Shown: positions 53,154 to 60,426 of the stretch, one piece after another
Layout of the letters: every line of letters begins with the position of its first letter
Numbering within the stretch: position 1 is the first letter of the stretch
Origin: Cohnella endophytica
Lineage (GTDB): Bacteria; Bacillota; Bacilli; Paenibacillales; Paenibacillaceae
DNA length: 64,000 nucleotides
NCBI RefSeq assembly: GCF_003628305.1
Contig: NZ_RBZM01000011.1
Location: 124,001-188,000, forward strand
Direction: 5' to 3'
Translations under genes and position numbers: made by a program
The notes under the pieces: model-generated
Database searches by the model: none
What the model saw: only the letters and a program-made list of their open reading frames with translations
What the model was told of the DNA's origin: nothing

Positions 53154-54059
53154 TTATTTTATCGCGACAACGTGCCTGTCGATTCCGGCATAGTCCTTCA
53201 CGTACCGAATTTCCGCCCAATCCGCGGCAGCCCGCAGAAACTCCGCGACCTCTTCCGCCTGATGAATGCCGACCTCCATCGCGACGACTCTGGGAATGCC
53301 GATCAAACCCTTGAGCTGTCCCGCCATAATCCGATAAGGATTTAAGCCGTCCTCGCCGCCATCCAACGCAAGCCGGGGTTCGTGATCCCGTACCTCGCGT
53401 TGCAGTTCCGGTATATCCGATGAAGGAATGTAGGGAGGATTGGAGACGAGAATGTCGATCTGCGGGTATTCATTGCCGGCCGAGGCCATAAACGGCGACA
53501 AGAGATCCCCTTGCACGAACGTTATCCTCTCCTCGACGCCATGCCGGACCGCGTTTCTACCGGCAACGCGAAGCGCATCCTCGGATAAATCGGAAGCGAA
53601 TACCCGCCACTCCGGGCGTTCTGCCGCGAAAGTAACCGCGAGCGCTCCGCTTCCGGTGCCGACATCCAGCACGACCGGCGGAACCGCCGGATCTGGCCAT
53701 AGCCGGGTCGCGATATCCAACACCGCCTCCGCCAACAGCTCCGTCTCGGGACGCGGGATAAGCACGGCCTCCGATACTTCGAACGGGCGTCCGAAGAAAT
53801 GTTGTTCCCCGATCACGTATTGCACGGGAATGCCCGTCCCTCTTCGTTCGAGCAGCTTATCCCAAGTTTCCCGTTTCTCCGCGGGGAAAGGATCGCGCCA
53901 ATCGCGCAATAACGTCGATTTGCCGATTCCGAGCACATAAAGAAGAAGAAGCTCCGCATCAGCGTCCGCTTCTTCGACTCCGGCTTGCCGTAAATGTTCC
54001 GCGCCTTGACGCCGGGCCTCGCCCAACGTAAGAGGCGCGGATTCGCGTTCTGAATTCAC
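53154..54059 (-). CDS. prmC: Release factor glutamine methyltransferase PrmC
   Basis: PrmC methylates the Gln of the GGQ loop of release factors, using SAM, and improves termination (301 residues). The SAM site VLDVGTGSGALAV and the catalytic SNPPYIPSSD are clear. An N-terminal helical domain (LGEARRQGAEHLRQAG onward) binds the factor. It lies 16 bases after its substrate gene prfA, a conserved pairing. Confidence 0.95.
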   Translation of the reverse strand: MNSERESAPLTLGEARRQGAEHLRQAGVEEADADAELLLLYVLGIGKSTLLRDWRDPFPAEKRETWDKLLERRGTGIPVQYVIGEQHFFGRPFEVSEAVLIPRPETELLAEAVLDIATRLWPDPAVPPVVLDVGTGSGALAVTFAAERPEWRVFASDLSEDALRVAGRNAVRHGVEERITFVQGDLLSPFMASAGNEYPQIDILVSNPPYIPSSDIPELQREVRDHEPRLALDGGEDGLNPYRIMAGQLKGLIGIPRVVAMEVGIHQAEEVAEFLRAAADWAEIRYVKDYAGIDRHVVAIK

Positions 54060-54075
54060 GCCAACGCCTCCTAGC

Positions 54076-55149
54076 TTACTTCATCTGCTCGCGTTCCAGA
54101 ACTTCCGCTTGTTCGGCTAAAGTCAAAGCTTGAACGATCTCTTCCATATCGCCGTTAAGCACGTAATCCAGACGGTGAAGGGTTAACCCGATGCGATGAT
54201 CGGTTACCCTGCTTTGCGGGAAGTTGTACGTACGGATACGTTCGCTTCTGTCGCCCGTCCCGATTTTCTCGCGGCGTTCTCCGGAATACTTCGCTTCCTC
54301 TTCTTGACGTCTGACGTCCATGATCCGGGTGCGAAGCACTTGAAGGGCTTTGTCTTTGTTATCGTTCTGGGATTTGCCGTCCTGACATGTCGCCACGATA
54401 CCCGTAGGCACGTGCGTTACGCGGACCGCGGACTTCGTCGTATTGACGGATTGGCCGCCGGCTCCGCTGGAGCAGAACGTATCCACGCGAATATCCTTGT
54501 CGTGAATGACGATATCGACCTCTTCCGCTTCCGGCATGACGACGACCGTAGAAGTGGAAGTATGAATCCTTCCGCCGGATTCCGTCTCCGGTACGCGTTG
54601 AACGCGATGCGCCCCGCTCTCGTACTTCATCATCCGGTACGCTTCCGAGCCGCTGACCGTGAAGATAACTTCCTTGAAGCCGCCGAGGTCGCTTACGCTG
54701 GATTCGAGCACTTCCGTGCGCCAGCCTTGGCTGTCCGCGAACTTCGCGTACATCCGGTACAGCTCGGCCGCGAACAGGTTAGCCTCTTCTCCGCCGGCCG
54801 CACCGCGGATTTCCACGATAATGTCCTTGCCGTCGTTCGGATCCTTCGGCAGCAAGAGGAACCTGACTTTCTCTTCCAGCGCCGCGCGACGGTCGTCCAG
54901 CTCCTGAATCTCCAGCTTCACCATTTCGCGCATCTCGTCGTCCAATTTATCGTCTTGCATGGCTTTCGCATCCTGAAGCTGCGTCAGCACCTGCTTATAT
55001 TCTTCGTAAGCGCGATAAGCTTCCTCAAGCCCGGATTGCTCCTTGGCATAAGTCCGCAGCCGCGTCGAGTCGCTCACCACGTCGGGATCGCTGAGCAATT
55101 CGTTTAGCTTCTCGTATCGATCCGCCAGTATTTGCAGACGGTCCAGCAC
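54076..55149 (-). CDS. prfA: Peptide chain release factor 1
   Basis: RF1 recognises UAA and UAG at the ribosomal A site (357 residues). The codon-reading PxT motif is PET in QRVPETESGG, and the peptidyl-tRNA hydrolysis loop is SSGAGGQSVNT. The start is GTG at 55149: GGAGG is 9 bases upstream and LDRLQILADRYEKLNELLSD is the normal N-terminus. An ATG at 55158 touches the ribosome site. A longer frame to 55422 is not supported. Confidence 0.96.
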   Translation of the reverse strand: MLDRLQILADRYEKLNELLSDPDVVSDSTRLRTYAKEQSGLEEAYRAYEEYKQVLTQLQDAKAMQDDKLDDEMREMVKLEIQELDDRRAALEEKVRFLLLPKDPNDGKDIIVEIRGAAGGEEANLFAAELYRMYAKFADSQGWRTEVLESSVSDLGGFKEVIFTVSGSEAYRMMKYESGAHRVQRVPETESGGRIHTSTSTVVVMPEAEEVDIVIHDKDIRVDTFCSSGAGGQSVNTTKSAVRVTHVPTGIVATCQDGKSQNDNKDKALQVLRTRIMDVRRQEEEAKYSGERREKIGTGDRSERIRTYNFPQSRVTDHRIGLTLHRLDYVLNGDMEEIVQALTLAEQAEVLEREQMK

Positions 55150-55224
55150 TGTCCTCATCCTCCGTTGCCCGCTAGGGCTTTTCTTTCCGTTATTAATTAT
55201 CCTTTTCAGAACATACTGTAAATT

Positions 55225-55233
55225 ATTATACCA
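55225..55233 (-). promoter_or_regulatory. Extended -10 promoter of prfA-prmC
   Basis: On the minus strand TGGTATAAT, an extended -10, lies about 75 bases before the prfA start. No good -35 was found. Confidence 0.5.
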
Positions 55234-55309
55234 CAGGTAAGCCCGTTCGTGCGGGTTCCAATTCGCGGCAACGAGCGGAGCGGGGCAACCGCGAAAACGC
55301 GCAAAGAAA

Positions 55310-55335
55310 ACCCGGGGGAAATGGAACCCCCGGGT
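55310..55335 (-). terminator. Terminator after the stalk-domain protein gene
   Basis: The perfect stem ACCCGGGGG/CCCCCGGGT with an 8-base loop lies 20 bases past the stop; the minus strand continues TTTTCTTTG. Confidence 0.88.
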
Positions 55336-55354
55336 CTTCACCGTAAAGAAATCG

Positions 55355-56488
55355 TTACCTGCGTATAAAGAATCCGACAAGCACCTTCGTATCGGGATCG
55401 AACGCCATTTGCAACGGTCCAAGCAACGTATCCTGATCCGTGCTGTATTTGACTTCGATAAGAGGACCGTTAACGGCTTGAACCTCGGCCAGCTTCTTCT
55501 TCTGCTCGTCGGTTACCGTTATAATCGCGGCATTGCTGGAGGAAATAATCGAAACCTCGGCTTCGTCCTTCTTCGTCGTCAGATGAGACTTCTGGCTGTC
55601 CGGCATGTTGCTCCAAGCCAGCTCGCGGTAGGCTTGCGCTTGTTCGGCCGACAATTTCCCTAGCGGAGCCGTCGAATTCGCCGGAGCTACGACCAGATAA
55701 TGCAGCGGAGATTGCGGCGGAAGGCTCTTCGTCATGATCGGACCGTAATAAGCCGTTGCTTTCGTGCCCGCCTTCAGGTCCGCCCAATCGACGGATTGTC
55801 CTTCGCTGGTAAGGACGCTCGTTTCCTTGCCTGCAGTAAGTACCAATGACGTCCTTGTTACGCCGTCCTTCGTCTCGCCGAACTTCACTTGCCAGCCGTC
55901 ATCGGTTTTGTCCACCGATTGAATGACATCCTCTTTCACGAGGGTCTCGTTGCCGACGACGATTTTGTGCGCGTGGGATTGGCCCGGGAAGCTCATGGCG
56001 ACGATCGGTCCGAATTCCGCCGTAATTTGCGTGCCGGCTTTCAGATCTTTCGCAGCGAACGCTTGACCGCTATTATCCGTCAGGATCGTGTCCTTATCGG
56101 CGTAGAGAATGATCCAGCCATAATCTCCTTTGCCGAGCAATTCGATGCGATACTGACCTTTGTCCGCAGGTTTAACGTCGACGATAACGCCGGTCGTCCG
56201 AATATATTCCGCCGCTTGTTCCTCCTTCGAGGTAAGTTCGATTTGCGTGTTCTTGTTGCCCCAGCTCAAGTCGTACCCGAGTTGCGTCGCCAAATCCCTC
56301 GCAGGCAAATACGCCTTGCCGTCGATATACACCGGGTGAAGCGCCGTATCCGTCCCGTTCACGGTGACCTTCACTTCTTTATGCAACACTCCGCTCACCT
56401 TGGTAACCAGCCCGTTTGCTCCGACGACCGCCGATGTTCCGAGCAGCCCTGCCGCCGTGACGAGAATCAATAATTTTTTATTGCGCAT
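55355..56488 (-). CDS. Secreted protein with copper-amine-oxidase-type N-terminal (stalk) domain
   Basis: This protein of 377 residues starts with a signal peptide (KKLLILVTAAGLLGTSAVVG). Residues 30-95 match the amine oxidase N-terminal-like stalk domain (YIDGKAYLPARDLATQLGYDL). The middle contains a duplicated module: DLKAGTQITAEFGPI...HKIVV and DLKAGTKATAYYGPI...HYLVV, about 80-100 residues apart. No catalytic copper oxidase domain is present. Such proteins are usual on the Paenibacillus cell surface, with unknown roles. It is a single-gene unit. Confidence 0.8.
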   Translation of the reverse strand: MRNKKLLILVTAAGLLGTSAVVGANGLVTKVSGVLHKEVKVTVNGTDTALHPVYIDGKAYLPARDLATQLGYDLSWGNKNTQIELTSKEEQAAEYIRTTGVIVDVKPADKGQYRIELLGKGDYGWIILYADKDTILTDNSGQAFAAKDLKAGTQITAEFGPIVAMSFPGQSHAHKIVVGNETLVKEDVIQSVDKTDDGWQVKFGETKDGVTRTSLVLTAGKETSVLTSEGQSVDWADLKAGTKATAYYGPIMTKSLPPQSPLHYLVVAPANSTAPLGKLSAEQAQAYRELAWSNMPDSQKSHLTTKKDEAEVSIISSSNAAIITVTDEQKKKLAEVQAVNGPLIEVKYSTDQDTLLGPLQMAFDPDTKVLVGFFIRR

Positions 56489-56517
56489 ACGATGTTTCCC
56501 CTTCCTTAAATCGCCTT

Positions 56518-56546
56518 AGTAAGATGTGGTAAAAGCTTGTTGTCAA
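56518..56546 (-). promoter_or_regulatory. Possible promoter of the stalk-domain gene
   Basis: On the minus strand TTGACA (56541-56546) is a perfect -35; the -10 (CTTACT, 17 bases downstream) is weak. Confidence 0.4.
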
Positions 56547-56633
56547 TGTCACTGACGAAACGCATTTCGGAAAGGTTTCATTAGAATATTCTCACAGTTA
56601 GGTTGCTCAATACTCGCGGCGAACAACAAAAAA

Positions 56634-56667
56634 GGCAGTCTCGCGAAGAAACTTCCGCGAAACTGCC
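56634..56667 (-). terminator. Terminator after ychF
   Basis: Arms GGCAGT..CGCG and CGCG..ACTGCC with a 10-base loop; the minus strand continues TTTTTTGTTG. It lies 14 bases past the ychF stop. Confidence 0.88.
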
Positions 56668-56680
56668 CATTAAACCGATC

Positions 56681-57781
56681 TTATACGTTAAACAAGAAGT
56701 GCATAACGTCCCCGTCGGCAACGACATACTCTTTGCCCTCGAGACGGGTTAGCCCCTTCTCCTTGGCCGCTTTCATCGAGCCGGAAGTCGTCAGACCCTC
56801 ATAGGAAACGACCTCGGCGCGAATGAAGCCCCGTTCGAAATCGCTATGGATAACGCCCGCCGCTTGCGGCGCCTTCATCCCTTTGCGAATCGTCCATGCC
56901 CGAACCTCTTGTACGCCCGCAGTAAAGTATGTGTACAAGCCCAGAAGCTTGTAAGAAGCGCGAATGAGACGGTCGAGACCGGATTCGGTCAAGCCCAGCT
57001 CTTCGAAGAAGAGTTCCTTGTCCTCGCCTTCCAGCTCGGCGATCTCGGATTCCACTTTGGCGCTGATGTGAACGACCTCGGAGCCTTCCGACGCCGCGAA
57101 TTCGCGAACCTTCTGAACGTATGGATTGCCGTCCGCGTTCGCCGCTTCGCTCTCGCTTACGTTAGCCGCGTATAATACCGGCTTCATCGTCAACAAATGC
57201 AGGTCGCGAATGAGCAATTTCTCTTCGGCGGAGAGCTCGACGCTTCTTGCCGGTTTCTCCGCCGTTAGCGCTTCGTGAACGCGAGTCAGAACCTCGAGCT
57301 CTTCCGCAACCTTCTTGTCTCCGCCTTTAAGCCCTTTGCGCGTACGATCCATCCGCTTCTCGATCGAATCGATATCGGTAAGGATCAGTTCCAGGTTTAT
57401 GACTTCGATGTCGTTGATCGGGTCGATCTTGCCCGAGACATGGGTAATGTTCTCGTCTTGGAAGCAACGCACGACGTGAACGATCGCATCGACTTCCCGG
57501 ATGTTGGCGAGGAACTTGTTCCCCAAGCCTTCCCCGCGGCTCGCGCCTTTAACCAAGCCCGCGATGTCGACGAACTCGTAGGCCGTCGGAACGATGCGAT
57601 TCGGATTGACGATGTCCGCAAGCTTCTGCAGACGCTCGTCCGGAACTTCGACGACGCCCACGTTCGGGTCGATCGTGCAAAACGGATAGTTAGCGGACTC
57701 CGCGCCCGCTTGGGTGATTGCATTAAACAAGGTCGACTTGCCCACGTTGGGAAGTCCGACGATTCCGCACGACAGTGCCAT
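56681..57781 (-). CDS. ychF: Obg-family ATPase YchF
   Basis: YchF is a universally conserved P-loop protein that prefers ATP to GTP and binds the ribosome, often linked to oxidative stress (366 residues). G1 is GLPNVGKSTLFNAIT, G3 is DIAGLVKGASRGEGLG, and the usual NKxD is replaced by NVSE, the mark of ATP preference. A coiled-coil region and a C-terminal TGS domain follow (TIRKGMKAPQAAGVIHSDFE). It is a single gene. Confidence 0.96.
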   Translation of the reverse strand: MALSCGIVGLPNVGKSTLFNAITQAGAESANYPFCTIDPNVGVVEVPDERLQKLADIVNPNRIVPTAYEFVDIAGLVKGASRGEGLGNKFLANIREVDAIVHVVRCFQDENITHVSGKIDPINDIEVINLELILTDIDSIEKRMDRTRKGLKGGDKKVAEELEVLTRVHEALTAEKPARSVELSAEEKLLIRDLHLLTMKPVLYAANVSESEAANADGNPYVQKVREFAASEGSEVVHISAKVESEIAELEGEDKELFFEELGLTESGLDRLIRASYKLLGLYTYFTAGVQEVRAWTIRKGMKAPQAAGVIHSDFERGFIRAEVVSYEGLTTSGSMKAAKEKGLTRLEGKEYVVADGDVMHFLFNV

Positions 57782-58006
57782 TATTCAAACACTCCTGACT
57801 TCTTGCGATCGTTTCGCCGCGACTCGCGGGACCGATCGTCAAGCTGTTCAATTCTCACGCCATTATAACGGAACTGCGGAACCACGTCCACATCCGTTCG
57901 TCGGATGCCCGGCGATTACCGACAAGTCTCCTCCTCCGCAAACGATCTCCCGGATAACGGGAAGCGCGAATGCGCACAATGACGACGTAGAAAGGAGGGA
58001 AGCCCG

Positions 58007-58150
58007 ATGGAAAATAAAACACATAAAGGCAATTACAAAGGGACGACGCATACGAAAGCGCGCAACCAGGACATGGCTTTCGTAAACGACACGTTGGAGA
58101 ATACGAAGTCCGTCGCCCCCGTCCCGTCCGTACGTAAGGAAACCGACTGA
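58007..58150 (+). CDS. Small basic-acidic 47-residue protein, unknown
   Basis: This short gene has a very strong ribosome site, AAAGGAGGG, 7 bases before its ATG. The product is hydrophilic with no membrane segment: a basic first half (NKTHKGNYKGTTHTKARNQD) and a mixed-charge tail ending VRKETD. Composition resembles minor small spore proteins, but no family could be named. It is divergent from ychF and followed by a large hairpin. No clear promoter was found. Confidence 0.62.
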   Translation: MENKTHKGNYKGTTHTKARNQDMAFVNDTLENTKSVAPVPSVRKETD

Positions 58151-58171
58151 TCATTCGCGCCGATAACCGGC

Positions 58172-58235
58172 CAAGAAGCCCGGAATCAAGCGGATCCGCA
58201 TCCATGCGGAGTTCCTGCTTCTTCCGGGCCTCTTG
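58172..58235. terminator. Branched hairpin between the 47-residue gene and the oxidoreductase gene
   Basis: Outer arms CAAGA-GCCCGGAA and TTCCGGGC-TCTTG enclose a perfect inner hairpin TCCGCAT-CC-ATGCGGA. It lies between two convergent genes and likely stops both, although T runs are weak. Confidence 0.65.
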
Positions 58236-58246
58236 CCGTTGTTTGC

Positions 58247-59509
58247 TTATGTTTTCACCCAAGCGTCGGTATCGTAACCTCTCGCTTCCCAATAACCGAT
58301 ATGTTCCTTGTCGATCAACTCGATGCCGTTAAGCCACTTCACGGATTTGTACGCGTACATCTGAGGTACGATCAGACGCGCCGGCCCGCCGTAATCCCGA
58401 TGGATCGGCTTGCCGTCGTGGAGCACCGCGACCATCACGTCGTCCATGTTCGCTTGTTCCAGAGTTAACGTATCCGTATATTCGCCGTCTCCGGAGTAAA
58501 ATTTAACGTTTTTCGCGTTTGCCTTCACGCCGGCCTGCTTCAATAACGCGGATAAGGGAATACCTTCCCACGTATTCTTGTAGACCGACCAGCCCGTTAC
58601 GCAATGAAAGTCGCTCACTTGTACGTCGCGGGCCAAGGCGAGGAACTGCTCCCAAGTCCACGTCACCGGCCGATCGACCAGACCGTTGATCGTAAAACGC
58701 CACGTGGCGGAGTCGAAAGACGGAAGCGGAGTTACCGTATAGACGCGGAAATAGCCTTTGGCTCCCCCTCCGACTACGTTGACCGAATCCGGAAGCGGCG
58801 TCGGGTTCGGCAGCATCCGATTCGAGGAATCCGACACCTCTTTCATCCCTCCGGGGACGTCCGAGATCGCTCCGCCGGTCGCCTGGTTCAGCCAGCGGAA
58901 GAACGACGGGGCCACCGCGATCGCGAGCGTCGCGCCGAGCGACCACTTCAGGAACTGCCGGCGATTAATGAGCGGCGTCGGTTCGTAATGCGCGGCGACT
59001 GCCGGCGACGTTGCTAGGCGACTCTCCGTCTCCTCCTCCGTCGTACGAACCGTCCTACGTTCCGGCTTCTTCATCCACCTCGTGCGGGTAATGGAGTGGT
59101 AAACAATATAAGGAACGCCTACATACGTGAACAAATCGTGAACGAGCAACGCCCCGTTCGCCCAGCTCGGGGGAAAGCTGCGCAGTTGCCACAGCACGAT
59201 GCCGGACAGCAACCAGCCAATCAGCAGCGCGATAACAAAGCTTAGATTGCCCTTCTGCTTCGGTCTCTGACGAATTTGCTTCAGGTGTCGTTTCATTAGA
59301 GGAAAATAAAGGAGCAGCAAAACACCGGATAACACGCCGAGAATAATATGCAGTTGTTTAACCGGCTGGCGGAAGTGACCGTCTAGCCATCCCCGCACCT
59401 CGTCCCACGGCAACAACAGTCCGGTGACGGCCAGTAACGATACGATCCATCCGTTCCATCGATGCAACTCCGCTAACTGCTTGCCGAAGCCCGGTTTGCG
59501 TTTACTCAC
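58247..59509 (-). CDS. Membrane molybdopterin oxidoreductase fused to a cytochrome b-like domain
   Basis: This is a 420-residue two-part protein. Residues 1-145 form about four membrane helices with His16, His54, His124 and His138, which could bind two hemes b. After a charged linker, an internal twin-arginine-like motif (NRRQFLKW, 182-189) precedes a fifth hydrophobic segment (ATLAIAVAPSFF). Residues 255-420 are a sulfite-oxidase-type molybdopterin domain with the Mo ligand Cys303 in DFHCVTGWSV. The domain would lie outside the membrane, as in MsrPQ, but here the two parts are one chain. Substrate is unknown. The GTG start follows GGGGGAG. Confidence 0.8.
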   Translation of the reverse strand: MSKRKPGFGKQLAELHRWNGWIVSLLAVTGLLLPWDEVRGWLDGHFRQPVKQLHIILGVLSGVLLLLYFPLMKRHLKQIRQRPKQKGNLSFVIALLIGWLLSGIVLWQLRSFPPSWANGALLVHDLFTYVGVPYIVYHSITRTRWMKKPERRTVRTTEEETESRLATSPAVAAHYEPTPLINRRQFLKWSLGATLAIAVAPSFFRWLNQATGGAISDVPGGMKEVSDSSNRMLPNPTPLPDSVNVVGGGAKGYFRVYTVTPLPSFDSATWRFTINGLVDRPVTWTWEQFLALARDVQVSDFHCVTGWSVYKNTWEGIPLSALLKQAGVKANAKNVKFYSGDGEYTDTLTLEQANMDDVMVAVLHDGKPIHRDYGGPARLIVPQMYAYKSVKWLNGIELIDKEHIGYWEARGYDTDAWVKT

Positions 59510-59668
59510 CTAGCTCCCCCCAGTCCGCATCTCCTTATCGTAACCAAATTATAGCATAACCGCGATTTGCCCAATACCGAATAAAAGTACGAACACATCA
59601 TTTTCCACCGGAACATATGAGCATGTTCTGCGTCTAACTCATTACACAACTGCAAGGAGGAATGCTTC

Positions 59669-60376
59669 ATGCGAAGAACGTACCTGCTTCTGGTAACGGC
59701 TCTTCTCGCTCTTCTATTGGCCGGCTGCGGAGCCAGCTCCAATAATTCGAACGGGACAACCGATGTCCCGCAATCGACAAAGTCCGCCACTCCATCCCTA
59801 GGGATTGAACCTACTGTTACCGCAAGTAACGAAGCTTCTCCTTCTCCGAATGACCAAGCGTCGACTCCGGAGGGAGACAGCGCAGCGCTGAAGGAAGCGG
59901 CCGTAGAAGTCGTAGGCTTGCTGCGCGAGAGGGATCTTAATTCGCTGCTTGCCTGGATCGATCCGAATCAGGGGTTAAGGTTCTCGCCTTCCACTCATCT
60001 GAATTCGGACGCCGATCTCGTGTACATGCCCGACAAGCTGCCGACTTTCAAAGATACGAGCAAGCTGAAGTGGGGCATTGCGGACGGCAGCGGCGACGCG
60101 ATCGAGTTGACGTTCCGCGAGTATTACGAGAAATTCGTGTACAATAAAGACTTCGCCGACGCTCCCGACATCAGCGTCAATAAGATCGTAGGGAAGGGCA
60201 ACGTCGAATTCAATGTTGCCAAAATATATCCTAATGCTTCTTACGTGGAATTCCACTTCCCGGGCTTCGACGAGAAGCTCGACGGGATGGACTGGCAGAG
60301 CTTAGTGCTCGTCTTCGTGCCGGAAGATACCGATTGGAAGCTTGTCGCCATTCTGCACGGACAATGGACCGTATAA
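59669..60376 (+). CDS. Putative lipoprotein of unknown function
   Basis: This 235-residue protein has a signal peptide with lipobox LAGC (Cys20), a Ser/Thr/Asn-rich linker to about residue 65, and a globular domain from LKEAAVEVVGLLRERDLN to DWKLVAILHGQWTV. The latter half looks like an NTF2/cystatin-type fold seen in small Bacillales lipoproteins; that is a guess. AAGGAGG is 8 bases before the ATG. It is divergent from the molybdopterin gene and could be functionally linked, but nothing proves it. Confidence 0.78.
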   Translation: MRRTYLLLVTALLALLLAGCGASSNNSNGTTDVPQSTKSATPSLGIEPTVTASNEASPSPNDQASTPEGDSAALKEAAVEVVGLLRERDLNSLLAWIDPNQGLRFSPSTHLNSDADLVYMPDKLPTFKDTSKLKWGIADGSGDAIELTFREYYEKFVYNKDFADAPDISVNKIVGKGNVEFNVAKIYPNASYVEFHFPGFDEKLDGMDWQSLVLVFVPEDTDWKLVAILHGQWTV

Positions 60377-60378
60377 AG

Positions 60379-60424
60379 AAAAGAGACTGGGTAAGGGACA
60401 CAAGTCCCGAACCCAGTCTCTTTT
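60379..60424. terminator. Bidirectional terminator between the lipoprotein gene and yhgE
   Basis: A perfect 14-bp stem (AAAAGAGACTGGGT with its complement) and an 18-base loop containing a further GGGA/TCCC pairing. It ends two convergent genes. Confidence 0.92.
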
Positions 60425-60426
60425 CC

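Noticed and set aside
57855..58292. 145-residue minus-strand ORF over the ychF upstream region
   Set aside because: It overlaps the better supported 47-residue plus-strand gene and the downstream hairpin.
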